Assembly: GCF_023973825.1 (NCBI RefSeq)
Contig: NC_090120.1
Location: forward strand, 2,024,501-2,088,500
DNA length: 64,000 nucleotides
Reading direction: 5' to 3'
From: Plasmodium brasilianum
Lineage: Eukaryota > Apicomplexa > Aconoidasida > Haemosporida > Plasmodiidae
The notes beneath the pieces were generated by a model. The model saw nothing but the letters and a program-made list of their open reading frames with translations, was not told where the DNA came from and did not search any database. Position numbers and translations under genes: made by a program. The first letter of the stretch is position 1; each line of letters opens with the position of its first letter. Below, piece after piece: positions 1 through 12,342 of the stretch.

Positions 1-2469
1 ATGTAACACTGCTTTTATATCTATAAGGAAATGTTTATGATTATTATGATATCTTTAACATATAAGAAAAATATTAAAGATATATATAATAAAAACTACA
101 AATTAAAATAATTATTAAAACATTTTGTTAATATAATATTTTAATTATTAGAGAAATATATTGTAATATTAAAGGATAGAATAAATTAAAAAGTAATTCA
201 TCATTAAAAATTTTAACGCAATTATTTGTGTATAGCATTACTCGAAAAAAGGAAATATAATATATGTAAATTTAATAGAGTGTGCCTAAAAAAAGGTATA
301 ATATTGTTATCTGGCTTATTTATAACTATAATTGTATATGAAGATTCATTAGAAATTATTGTAGTAAAATTTTTATTATATATGATCTGAATATTAAAAA
401 ATAAAATTTGTTAAGATGCACTATTACATAATATATATGTGTAAACTAAAAAAAGAAAAAAAAGGAGAAATATTGAAAAAGGGTAACAACACATATTATA
501 AGCTATATTTTTTTTTTAAAACATAAAAATAAATGATTATTATACCCTTTTGCAAAAATGTTCATTCTTTATGTTTTTGTTCCAACTTAGCAATTGTTTT
601 CTTATGGATAATTATAAAACTAAAAAATAATTTCCATCTGATTTCCTCTTAAGCCCAATGAAAAAATAAAAAGCAGTTCTATACATATACATATATATAT
701 ATGTATATATTAATAATATTAATTATTTATATACAGATGAACTACTTATCTCCTTATGATGTAAAGTAGCGTAATTACTTTTTGTAAGTAATATTTAACA
801 TGGAAAAAGAATTAACATTTCCAGTTACAATTTCAAAACGAAACGACATAAGAATTATTCTATATTATTTTCTTAATTTTTTTAGATAATTTGTTATCAC
901 ATAGAGTTCCTTTAATTATAATAAAAATAAATAATAAATGTAAAAATATATTGCTGACATATATTATAATATTGTATTTTATAATTATTTTTGTATCTGG
1001 GATAAACAGAAAAAAAAATTAAACACATTTTCATAGAGTAAAAAATTTTTTATAGATTACGCAGCTGTTTTTTTAGTTAAAGTTTAAACTATGTTTTTAA
1101 TAATTAAAAAACTAAAAACGTTAACTACCCTTTTTTTTTGGTCCTTTTAATATAATTAAACTTAAACTCTTTTTTACTGAAGCGATTTATAGTATTCTTT
1201 TTATTGTAATATATTTTTAATAGTATTAAATATAAATTATGTATATATAGATCATTTAAAGATCTATGGAATAAAAACAAAAATTTTTGTGTTGCTTCTA
1301 TATTAAAACGAAATTATATAGTGAACATTTAGCAATCATAAAATAATGGAAACCTTTTACATAAAACAATTATAAATAATAGTAAATTTTGTAAAAATTA
1401 TATTTTTTTTAAATTATGTTTATTTTTATTATACAATTTTTACTAATTTATTACATTTCTTTGCTTATTTAAATTAAATATTTTTAATAAGAATTTGTCA
1501 AAATTGCAAAATAAATTTATATATTATTTTAACTGCCAAATTTACCTAAATAATGTAAGTATATGGACATTTATTTAAAAATTAACACGAAGGTTTTATA
1601 ATTAAATAGAAATATATTCTATATCTAAAAAAGACAGTTCATATTTGTTAACAATGTTTTAACAAGTCTTGTATGTCTATTAAATAATTTAAAGAAAATT
1701 GAAGTATTTTTTTGTGAAAATTACAACTATAATGGTTTATTTATGTTTTATTAATACAATTATATCATGAATTTATAAATTAAAATTTCGATGAATTTCA
1801 TTTGTTCAAATAATATTGGATTTCTTTTGTAGCTACATGTTGGTAATATTTAATATTTTATTTTAAAAATATAATATATTTATTCTATACAACATTATTA
1901 GTATTTTAATAACGTAATGCTAATGTTTAATTAATAAATAGTTAAAAGTTAAAAATTGTTTTTTAGATTTTAAAATTAGTACAAATTCGAATATCTTATA
2001 TCGTTAGATTAATTGTTCTTACTTTTTACATTTAGTTACAACTATGCTTACAAAGATTACGTTGTAATTAATTGGCATATTTTAATATATATATATCTAA
2101 TATAAAAGAGGATGTGTTTGTGCATTTTTATTTATTCATAAAAATGTATTATAAATGTCCTAATATATAACTATTCTATTTCTGATGTAGTTTAATAATT
2201 ATTTTTTCTCAGTAGGAAAAATTAAGAGAATATATATTTATATATATATATATATAGTTCTTTATTTCTGTTTATTTTCCATAAATATGTATAAAAAAGC
2301 ACGAAACAATGTAATATATATGAGACATTCAATGGAAGTGTAAGTTGCGATGAATAAAAGGTTTGCTCAGAATTTTTTATTTATAAAGATTAAAACATTG
2401 ATATATATGAATTTTGTAAAACTGAAAAAAAATTAAAAGAAATAATTAATAACTAGAATTTGAATGAAA
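1..2469. other. Intergenic A+T-rich spacer, no gene seen
   Basis: No open frame with coding character, no signal-peptide exon and no RNA gene could be recognised on either strand. The stretch holds poly-A/T runs and short (TA)n tracts, for example near 2240-2260. It leads into the degenerate fam-l copy at about 2.47 kb, whose first exon I could not find here. Confidence 0.5.
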
Positions 2470-3221
2470 GTATATATAGTTCATATTTAGCACATTGGAT
2501 ATATAGCAGAATATGATATAAATCTATGACATTTTCGAAAAGAAATGATGTCTAAGTTTAATGGTTCAATAATTGTAGAGCTAAAAGAACAAATTCCAAA
2601 TAATGGACTAAACGGAAAAAAGGATATATCTAATAATGAAGGGGAAACAATAAATAGAAAAAATAATTTAATGGAAATTCATCAATGTATACTGGAGGAA
2701 GAAAACAAGATAAGAAAAATAAAACATGTGATTTTGAAACAAAAAATTATTCAAAGCAATTGATCTTATTTCTTTTCTTAAAAACAACGGTTCATTTAGT
2801 GATAAGACTTATAAAAAAATAATACGTAAAAAATATGGATTACGACTTTCTTCACCTGTAAATATAATCTCATTGTTATTAATAGTGTCCATATTATAAT
2901 ATTTTTGTTGACTATGGGCCTTTATTAAGATTATTTAAGATATTGCATATTATATTTTCAGATTGGTGGTATGATCCTTTACACATTTTTTTGAAGAAAT
3001 CTACTTTAAGTTTCTTTTTCAAATAAGAAAATACAGTATATGTGAAGATGATTTCATAAAATCAAAGAACTTTTAGAGATTACGTTTATGTAGAGAGTTT
3101 TTTAGTTTTTCTAGTATATTTAGTACCTCTCATTATATTTGGTGTCACCCTTATATTAGGTGTTGTTTATTACCATAAAAAAGTTAAAAAATATCAAAAA
3201 ATTAAGTTCAGGAAAAGGTAA
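2470..3221 (+). pseudogene. Decayed fam-l exported-protein copy
   Basis: Remnant of a second exon of the fam-l type. From 2545 a frame reads MSKFNGSIIVELKEQIPN and then a lysine- and asparagine-rich spacer, matching the region after the PEXEL in intact copies. After a frameshift near 2755 it continues AIDLISFLKNNGSFSDKTYKK and KKYGLRLSSP, the block before the first membrane segment in intact genes, then hits a stop (TAA) near 2899. The last membrane segment and the tail (GVVYYHKKVKKYQKIKFRKR) lie in another frame and end at 3221. No first exon or clean PEXEL is visible upstream; a weak 'H-x-x-YIAEYD'-like string precedes 2545. There are at least two frameshifts and one stop, so it is clearly non-functional. 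Assignment to fam-l is by direct comparison with the copies at 24, 42 and 56 kb. Confidence 0.8.
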
Positions 3222-5929
3222 AATATATAATAAGGAATATATCCTTTTTATGTAGAAATATTTAGTATGAAATAATACCTATAGCATCCTTAGTACTATA
3301 TTTAATAAACATACAAATAATTGCTTAAATTTTATAAATTCTGGTGCTTATTACTTTTGATTTACAATAATAAAAAAATATGTATTTAGTTTCCTTCGTA
3401 ATTTAAATATTATTAATATTTTTTAATATTTATTTATTGTATTGTTTATGATTAATTAAGTAGGGTGAATTAATAAATATATTTTTGAGTATATAAATAT
3501 ATTTTATGAAAAATATAAATGTGTATTTAAGTTAATACATAATAGGACAATTAATATAGTTTTATAGTATTGTTATAAATAATATTTCAAATAAAAACTA
3601 TTTTCCTTTTTTTTATCTTTTTCTAGTTAATTATTATTATTTGTTGACCTCATTGATCAATTTGTTTATTATTTTTAAAATAATAATAATAAATTTGTCT
3701 TCTTTTTTATTTAATAAGATGAAGAGGATATTGTTTATTTTATGGATATATACATTTTATTTAATAAAAAATTAATATTCAATCTATGAAATGTATTTTA
3801 TGAAAAATGTTTTGTAAAATATATTTACTGTAAAAAGTATCTTAACAGGAAATTTTTTTTTTTTTTTTTATGCATGAATTTAATGGAAAACGAAAGTTAT
3901 ATTGTACAATTATGTATATATATATATATGATAAGTAGAGAATTTATACTTTTTTAATAAAAATATTGTTATAAATAGCTCTGAATATATGAGAAACTAA
4001 AAACATTATTATTTTATTATTCAGCCAAAGGGCGGTTTTAATTCAATTTTGAAAATATGAATAAAGCATATATTGTATGGAAAATTTACATATAAATAAA
4101 CTATATATACATTTATATTATTAAAATATTAAATTTATGGATTGAATATAATCACATGTTAATATATAATATGTATAAATTTTTTTTTTGGTTTTCAGTA
4201 TTAGTAAAATTTTAAATATATATATGTATAAATATTTATATTATGATTAGTGCTAATGAAAATAAATATATAATTTCCAGAATAATGTAATAATTTATTG
4301 ATGTGTTTTCATATGTGTCCTATTCTTTATAGCTATCTGTAAATATATTAATTACCATGTTAACATTGTATTGAGAGTGCATCGAAATATAAGAGTTTAC
4401 AATGACAACAACTAATTGTTTTGTATTTATAACGCTTATTAAGTAAAATAAATGTTAAAAAAATAAATTGTTTTTTTTTTTTTATAGTAATTGAAAAAGT
4501 AATAAAAATGATTTTACTTGCTAGATAAAATTTATGACGATATATTTAAAAAAATTATTCTAATATTTTTTACAAGGCTTCGTTAAGTGTGTTGTATAAT
4601 ATTTCTCGTTCAAAAATTTTGCGCATGATTTTCATGAAAAAATTTCATTTATCAAACTTGCTATTTTATATATTTGAATGAAATTTTTAATGTAATATTA
4701 ATATATGTTTTAGTTATCATAAATGAATAGACTTATGAATGCACTGTTTATTTAATGAAATAGTCCATGAATGCTTATGATTTTCTGAAAATGTACGTAT
4801 AAGCTGGAATATATTAGAATAGACTGTAAGAGAATACTACATTATTAAATTGATAAAAAAATTTTTTGTAAAAGTTATATATATATATATATGTATATGT
4901 ATATATATATATATTTTTTTAATATTAAGTATCGCTATAATTTTTTAAAATATTTTAATCCGTTTAAAATATATATATATATATGCGCAGACATGTGGAA
5001 TATTTATATTTTGACAATATGTTTATTTTTTTTTTTTTGTATAATAATTCTTGAAATATATTTTTTAATTTATTAATGAATATATAATGAAAATTAAGTA
5101 GATGTATATAAATATTTTTACTTAAAAATAATGGTTTTAATGAAACAAAATTTAAAAATGTATTTTCAAGAATTATACAAAAATAAAATAAAATAAGTCA
5201 TTTTCCATTAAAATATATATTCATCCATAAATTTCATAGTGGCATATTAATTTAATTTTTTTCATTTTAATTATATTTTTTACTATAAAAGATTATGTTT
5301 GCTTAGAAATCAAATAATGAATCAGCTATAATTAAAATAACACAAATCATTATTTCTTTAATACATTATTACTATAATTATATTGTTAAAATAATTAATA
5401 TTTTTTAAGGGTGAAAAAGAGTTCTAAAATATAATGTTTTTACAATTAGAATTATTAATTGTATAGGATTCTTATGATTTGATCTTATCACGTTGATATA
5501 GAGAACATTGTATTGCCTGTATTCTCTACGTCATATATTATATATTATATATAATATAAATATTTCAAAGTATTGTGGACTCATACTTTTTTTTATATTT
5601 TAATTAAAAGAGATTTATTAATGAGATTATTTAGTGAACTACATTAAATAATTATATTATATATTTTGAATATATATGAATAATTTAAAATTACTTTATT
5701 TTAATGTAAATTGTTTTTTTATAAATATAACATAAAAATTAAATAAAGTATAGCTGATATTATTTTACTTGGTATATGTGATAAGATCTATTATAATTAT
5801 ATACATTTTACTATGTATTTAAGAAGAAATAATAAAAAAAAAAAAAAATTTTAAATAAATATAGGATTATTTTTCATTAGAAGTATATTGTAATTAATAT
5901 TTCCATCTTTAAATATATTAAAAATTTAA
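3222..5929. other. Spacer with fam-type 3' and 5' flanks
   Basis: No gene seen. The first 150 bp resemble the 3' flank of the other fam genes (an 'aataaggaatat..' start). A weak copy of the recurrent downstream element lies near 4040-4079. About 5440-5929 resembles the sequence upstream of the genes at 42.5, 46.1 and 55.9 kb, so it is probably the 5' region of the next fam locus. A 61-codon frame at 4891-5076 is (TA)n and poly-T low complexity and is not called a gene. Confidence 0.5.
5875..5889 (+). promoter_or_regulatory. Recurrent motif upstream of fam start (copy 1)
   Basis: CATTAGAAGTATATT lies about 45-60 bp before the ATG. Close relatives lie at similar distances before the genes at 16.2, 24.2 and 46.1 kb. 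It could be a promoter or 5'-UTR element, or simply shared ancestry of the duplicated unit. The sequence alone does not decide. Confidence 0.3.
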
Positions 5930-6794
5930 ATGATGGAACAAAAAATAAACTTACTAGTTATTATAAAAATTTTTGTGTATGTCTTTTTAACTTTAATATG
6001 TCATTTTAACAAAGATGCAGTATATCCTTATTTAAGCATTTTTGTGTCATTCTAATTTTTATTTTTTTATTTATATTAATGTTTTTTTTTTACCATTAGA
6101 TAACTTATTCTATTAAATAAAAAATATTTACATTGTATTTTTAGAGTACGTTTAGAAAACCTTTAGATGAGAAAAGTAAGACTGATGGAAATTTAGTTAC
6201 AGGGAATTATCGATTACTAGCAAAATATAAAAAGAATAAGAATTTAAATAATGTATGGTTAAAAGAAAATTATTTAGATAATGGTGTAAATGAAAAAACA
6301 GATATATCAAATAATATAAAAGGAGTTAAAGGAAAAAACAAAGAAACTGGTAAAAGATTTTTAAATAAGGGACAATACAATATAGAATTTTTGGATAATA
6401 ATACTGGAATGTTTGATGGAAAATATTTCCATTTTGATAAAAAATTGATTAAAAAAAAAGAAGAATCTGTGATATATATTTAAAAAAATTAAAATTTAGA
6501 AATTATGGTTGTGTCGTTGCTATATTTATTATTATTTTCTTGTTTGGAATAGGAATACGACTATTATCAGGGATGGGGTCATTAAATCCAATATTGGAAT
6601 CTATTACTTAGTTTTCGTTATTTAAATATTTTAAAAATGTTATAAGTGGGTTGTCAGACGTATATAAATATTGTCTTTTTGTTATGGCATTAAGCATAAT
6701 TATCATTGATATGTTGACTATAGTTGTAACATCGATTTGTAAGATCTTAATAAATAATGAAAAATATACAAAATTTAAATTAATAAATGAGTAA
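5930..6794 (+). pseudogene. fam-m exported-protein pseudogene
   Basis: Exon 1 (5930 or 5933 to 6019) encodes an intact signal peptide, MEQKINLLVIIKIF..CHFNKDA, followed by a GTATAT donor. Exon 2 starts at 6145 after a TTTTTAG acceptor (STFRKPLDEKSK). It carries the PEXEL-like NYRLLAKYKKN, and NNTGMFDGKYFHFDKKLIKKK, the fam-m signature. The frame then breaks: the usual segment after KKK is partly deleted, and reading runs into TAA at 6481. In another frame the first membrane segment follows (CVVAIFIIIFLFGIGI), then a second stop (TAG, near 6610), then the second membrane segment and the tail CKILINNEKYTKFKLINE to TAA at 6792-6794. One frameshifting deletion and one nonsense codon make it a pseudogene, although splice sites and signal peptide still look good. 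Confidence 0.85.
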
Positions 6795-6966
6795 GACGAA
6801 TAACAAGAAATAGAGATACCTCTGTAAAAATGTATATAATATGAAGTGTTAACTCTAATATTTTTATGTTATACTTAATAAGAATATGTATAATGTGTTA
6901 AATATTATACATACACATGTGTATAACTATTTTATTTCATATAAAACAATACAAAAATATAATCTT

Positions 6967-7020
6967 TGTTTTTTTGTGAATTTGAACATTTTAATGTTTT
7001 TCAATTTGTATTTTAATTTA
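6967..7020 (+). promoter_or_regulatory. Recurrent 3'-flank element, proximal
   Basis: The sequence about 170-225 bp after the stop (TTTTTTTGTGAATTTGAACA, then TTTTAATGTTTTTCAATTTG) recurs at the same distance after the genes ending at 17130, 22168, 47051 and 56970. The likely role is in the 3' UTR or transcript end, but this is inference from position only. Confidence 0.35.
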
Positions 7021-7624
7021 CTTTCACTATGAATTAAACGTTATGGAATAATATATAAGTTTGGGCTTTTAAATATATTTCTATAAACAATATATCTTTG
7101 TACCTTAAAATGAATATATAAGAGAACAATTCACTTAGTTATATATAAATGTGATAACATATATTTGTAATAAATTATTATAAGTTATATATTATATTCT
7201 GGTGTAATATAAAATTATTATTTTTTCATTTTGTTAAGTAAATGTATTATTTTTTAATTAATAAGAGTGTATCCTTCATTATATCTAATGAAATAACGTG
7301 CATTTATCTCGTTTCATTGATGTGTATACATATATTTTTTTATTTTAGGGGAAAATGACATTTACTATAAAAGATATTTTTTATGTAAATTTTGTTATAA
7401 AACATAAATATTGGAAAGGTTTGTTATATATATATTTCAGTTCTTTTTACAATGTAAAAATAGGAAATTATAAGTATATAATGAATTAATCTACTTTTCA
7501 ATTATGGATTAATTATAATTGCTTACTAAATAGAATATTTGGAATCATTACAATTGTATAAATTTGTTAAATCTATGTTTATATTATTTTTGTACTTAAT
7601 TGTAATGTTAACTCAATTTTTCGT

Positions 7625-7644
7625 AAATTACTTGAATATATATT
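7625..7644 (+). promoter_or_regulatory. Recurrent distal 3' element (831 bp after stop)
   Basis: AAATTACTTGAATATATATT is identical over 20 bases to the copy at 25915 and closely matches copies at 18005, 44266, 47866, 57772 and 12323. All lie 0.76-0.88 kb after a gene end. It is preceded by a 'GTTAACTCAATTTT'-type sequence. Function unknown. Confidence 0.4.
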
Positions 7645-9296
7645 CTATTTAAAATAAATATTTTAATAATCTATATATTTTATTTATTTTTTATATTATT
7701 AAAAGATTAAATTATTGGACAATAATTAAAAAAATTTCAATAGATAATTTGTCGTACTCTTTTCTAAATATCATTTATATGGGGTTTACATAATGGATAG
7801 TTTATATGTCATTTCTTAATAGTATCCGTGATATTTTTTTCGTATTATCCTAATAATTACAATAAATATTATGAATAATTTAATACATGGGTGTTGACGG
7901 GATTATCCAATTGACAGTAATAAAAGACTTACTGTATTAATAATATATATTACATGTTTTGTTTTTTTATGCATTTTTTTTTTTAAATATCTTCAATTAT
8001 AACATGCATTAATATTATGTCTCCTAAGTAGAAAAATTAAATTTTCATGTTTAGCAATAATTTAATGTTTTAAAAAACCATGAGTGTCAAAAATATATTG
8101 GAAAAACATTTCATTTTTTACACTTATACACATGACATTATAGAATAAGTACATTTTATGCTTTGCTAAAGCTTCGAATCTAAGATATATATTATAATTT
8201 TATTTTATATAAAAATAAATCTGAATGTTTAAATTTATGAAAATATATTTATAACGTGTTACATAGCACATAAATTAATAGCCAAAGAAGCTTCTCAAAA
8301 TATAGGAGTGATCTAAATCATAAATTAAAACTTATATAATAGTTATTTTTATAATGAGAAAAATACATTAAATTTCGATTAAAGGTTATGATATCATCTA
8401 TAAATAAAGATTTTTTATTTTGGATAAAAAAAAAAAAATATATATATATTTATTTTACATGATTTTTTGAATAAAACAGGATTCCCTTTTTATAACAACG
8501 GTTTTTTACGTATAAAACAATGTTTATAAATATTTCATTCACTGTATCACAAAATACATTTATTAAATATCAACATAAGGTAAATTGCATATTAAATATG
8601 TTATTGGAATATTTTATTATAACATGTTATTTTTTAGTATAATATATTGAAACTGTAAGGAACACAATAAAATAAAAAATTTTCATAAGTTTAAATTTAA
8701 ATATAATTATTTGTATGAAGAAAAATTCATTAGGAAAAAATAAATGGCTATAGAAATTAAAATAAATATCCTTAAAAAATTATGTATCACTTTTTTTCGT
8801 TGAAAAAGTTTTAAATAAAACATTAACTAAAGTTTGTATATATATTATTATATAAATGAAATTTTATTATTAAATCTTTGATTATAAAAAAAAAAAAAAA
8901 ATTAACTAAATATTTACAGATAAATATATATGGAAAAAACAATAAAAAAGTTTAAGCAAAATAAATATGCACTAACATTTTTGAGCATATGATCAAATTA
9001 TTGTACAATTTTTATTGTATAATATAAATCCTAATAGTTTTTTTGTAATTTATTTCGTAATAAAAGTTGTATGCTACTTTCTTTACAAAATGTTATTATG
9101 TGTCAAACTTTTTTTATATAAAATATTTCGTTTAACTCTTTAATATATGTATGTACAAAATGATAAAAACGTTCAAATTATACAAAAGAAATACCATGTA
9201 TAATGTTACAGCATGTAAATAAAATGTAAAGGAATAAAAATATAATGTACAAATTTTTAAAAATTAATTTAGCAATTCAAAAAAATTGTTTTAATT

Positions 9297-9490
9297 GTAA
9301 TAATTATCTTTTCTTTTTTTTTTTTAATTTATTATTTTTTTTCTTTTAATTTTATTTACTTGTGGAAATAATTTTTTTTTTAAAATTATTTCTTTTAATT
9401 TTATTAATATATGGAGATAAATTTTTTTTTTTTTTAATTTAATTTTTTTTTGTTTTATTTTTATTATGATATAGAAATAAACCTAACTGT
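9297..9490. repeat. T-rich imperfect tandem repeat
   Basis: About three imperfect units of roughly 60 bp. Each has a 'ttttaattttattt' core, then 'tatggAgATAAA'-like or 'tgtggAAATAAT'-like sequence and a poly-T run. The paralogous block near 27560-27625 has a single equivalent ('aaatttattaata..actgaaataaac'), so the array expanded in only one copy. Confidence 0.5.
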
Positions 9491-10663
9491 TTTTTTTTTT
9501 TCATTCTTTGATAGTATTTTTTTCAGTACTAATGTAATTATTATCAAATCTATTTTAAATATACTAAGAAAATTATAAAAATATTGAATAGTTTTCTTGT
9601 TTTAAGAGATTTTTAAATAATATGAAAATATTGTTTGTATATCTTAAAAATAAATTTTAAAAAAAATAATATACTATGAATTTTTTCTGTATTTATAAAT
9701 ATTAAAGTTATCCTTATATATGTATTACATATGTATTTTCTTTATTGCTTTCATTTGTAATAATATGAGGATGTAAATATATTTAAAATTATTGAATTGA
9801 ATACAATAATTTTATACTAAATTCTTCGTTATTTTATTTTATTGTTTCATATTAATACTTATGTATAAATATGGGTATTTATATTTTTAAAAGGAACACC
9901 TATAATAAATGCTTTAAGAATTTTAGAATTTTTCATTAAATAATAATAAATCTTATTTTGATTTAGACATATATTATTTTATCTTAAAATTAATGTACAA
10001 AAACATAACAGCCATGTTGTAATACCATAAAAAATATACTTAAATATATATATTATTTTGTAACTGAGAATTTCATTTTAATACATAATAGTTTATGAAA
10101 GAAAAAGTATTTTTTTAGGTAAATACTAATATACGTTTTATGTAATAAAAAGTATATATGTAATAAGTTCTTATCCTATTATTATTATTTTTATTACTAC
10201 GAATAATAAATATAATCTATCTATAGAAGGAAAGGTTAAAAAAAAGTTCATAAAATTAGAATTATTATATGGAAACAGTGCAAAAATACATATTTAGATT
10301 CAGAATATATGAAAGTATACGTGTATACGTGTTATATTTTCTTTTAATTAAATAATAAAATATATACAATAACTGATTAATTTTTGATTTTATATTTTCT
10401 TATCTAATGTACTTCTTCAAAGTACATTATTTTATATTTAATGTAATAAATCCTACATTTATATTATTATAAATAATTTTTAATTTAATTTTCAATGTGT
10501 AATTTTTAATATGAACTATGTATCCTACAAATTCAATTTATTACGTTTTAAATAAAATAAAATAAAATGTGAAAAATCAAAAGTAATTTAAAAGATTACG
10601 TTAATAATTTGCAGGATGTAAAATATAATTAACATTTTTATTACTTAACATATAATAGTATTA

Positions 10664-11559
10664 ATGCATGCAATAGTAGAAAGTATTGGGATCCTCGTTT
10701 TTATTAAAATACTAACGTTTTCTTTTTTAATTTGTATATGCCATTATTACAATAATGTGGTACTATAATATTACTTCGTATTGTTTCATTTGTTTCTGTA
10801 TTTTATTTTTAACAATAAAATTTTCTTAGTTTAGAAATGTATATACTTGTATATTATAAATGTTTACGTTCTTTTATTTAGTCTATGTGTGGTAATTCAA
10901 TAGATAAGAAGTACACACTAGATGAATTTTCGCGTATAACAACTGATAGAATTCTATCAAGGAGTTCATTGGATACAAAATCAACTGACGTTACATCAAA
11001 TGACAAGGGTGACACTAAATTAAAGGATGAAAAGAAAAACATATATGAAAATAGCGAAATCCCTAAACCCGGAAGAGAAAAAGTAGAGGAAATTTTGTTA
11101 GAAAATGAGGGAAGGAATAGATTACCTAAGAGAAAAAAAACTATTTTTACTAGAATGGATGAATTTTTTGAGAAAATGATATTCAGTCTTTTAGGTCCCA
11201 TAGATATAATTAAATATAACTTGGAAATTAATAACAAGATTGAAGGTAAAACGGTAAATAGAAAGATGGATTTAGGAATTTCGCCACCCTATTTAGTTTT
11301 TTTGGCAGGATTTGCACTCTTTATAATATCGATTGCTTTAGTTTCACATTACGATAATGGAGATGTAAAAACAATGATAGCAAATTTATCAAGTACACTA
11401 TACCATGTAATTTTAATATTTTTAATATCTGTGGTGGTTTTGAGCATATTTGGTTTTATTTATGTTTCTATTAAAAAGGAAAAATATGAAAAAATAAGGG
11501 CAAATAATTCTAAAATTTGTTATAATATTCTTAATTACTTTTATAAGAAATACATTTAA
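10664..11559 (+). CDS. Two-exon predicted exported membrane protein, unknown family
   Basis: Exon 1 is 10664-10759, a 32-residue signal-anchor-like peptide (MHAIVESIGILVFIKILTFS..CHYYNNV). The donor is GTACTA, the acceptor TTATTTAG, and exon 2 runs 10882-11559, giving 257 residues with both exons in phase 0. Residues 55-59 read RILSR, a PEXEL-like R-x-L with a non-canonical fifth residue. A charged region rich in K, E and D follows. Hydrophobic segments lie at about residues 167-188 (PPYLVFLAGFALFIISIALV) and 205-228. The tail is basic (KKEKYEKIRANNSKIC). The architecture equals that of fam-l and fam-m, but neither family signature (KELDY..FLKN or GMFDGK) is present. It carries RMDEFFEKMIFSLL, which resembles a DIFFEQIIYRVL block in the pseudogene at 59.8 kb. 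The likely destination is host-cell or vacuolar membrane after export; the function is unknown. Confidence 0.8.
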
Positions 11560-12322
11560 TGTTAAATAATAATATTTGCAGCATCCTTAAAAATATTGAA
11601 CATATAAGATACATAGAGTTACAAAAATTTTATAATATAAAATACATATACATAACTATTTTCGTATGAAATAGAAAAATATGTATTTTTAATATATAGT
11701 AAATTTGAATGTTTTATTTTTTAAATTTATATTTTAAGGAGTTGTTTGTATATAATATTTTGTAATAATACTTATGTATAGGTAAATATATTTATGTATG
11801 AAATATATGCATGTTTCATAAATTTAATATAAAATGATGAATTTCGTATATTTCCTTTAAATTAATAGGAAATTCTATGCTGCTAAACTTATGAAATGGA
11901 TGTAATTTTTTTCCTTTTATTTTAGTTTCATTTAGACTAAAATGTTGTTTTGTGAGGTAGAAAAAATTATTATCTGCTCTAAATTGATTGTATACATCTT
12001 TTACTGTATTTTAAAAAAAAGGGGAATATTTTTTTTTGGACGATTTGAAAAAAGAAAATTTAATTAATATTAATTTTAGATGTTAATATGATAAATGTAT
12101 TACAATACGTATTTAATACAAAAACGTTTTGTTATATGTTTAAATTATTGAATCTTTTATATATGAAAATATAATTATGTCATTATATAATATTTTATTT
12201 AATAATGAATTGATTAATAATTAATGCTAATTTTACAAAATATAATTTATTTCATCTAAATACGATATATACAAACTTAATATGTTGCTTATTAAGAATG
12301 TACTGTTAATTCAATTTTATTG

Positions 12323-12342
12323 GAATTACTTGAGTACGCATT
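12323..12342 (+). promoter_or_regulatory. Recurrent distal 3' element (764 bp after stop)
   Basis: GAATTACTTGAGTACGCATT, preceded by GTTAATTCAATTTT, is a diverged member of the series. Its presence after the 10.7 kb gene shows that this non-fam gene sits in the same kind of duplication unit. Confidence 0.35.

Larger units (their letters stand above)
7450..10290. repeat. Long noncoding duplicated block, copy A
   Basis: This gene-free stretch is collinear with about 25760-28445. Shared landmarks in the same order include the AAATTACTTGAATATATATT element (7625), the 'aaaagattaaattattgga' stretch (about 7705), 'gacagtaataaaag' (about 7912), a 'cattttatgctttgctaaagcttcgaat' region (about 8153), 'aacatttttgag.atatgatcaaatta' (about 8974) and 'tagtatttttttcagtact' (about 9512). 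I see no protein-coding potential in either copy. It is probably the downstream flank of a fam unit that was duplicated together with its gene. Confidence 0.7.

Noticed and set aside
4891..5076. 61-codon tyrosine/isoleucine-rich frame
   Set aside because: It is a translation of (TA)n and poly-T low complexity.
10878..11237. 119-codon minus-strand frame
   Set aside because: It is antisense to the well-supported exon 2 at 10882-11559 and shows no signal exon or family motif of its own.
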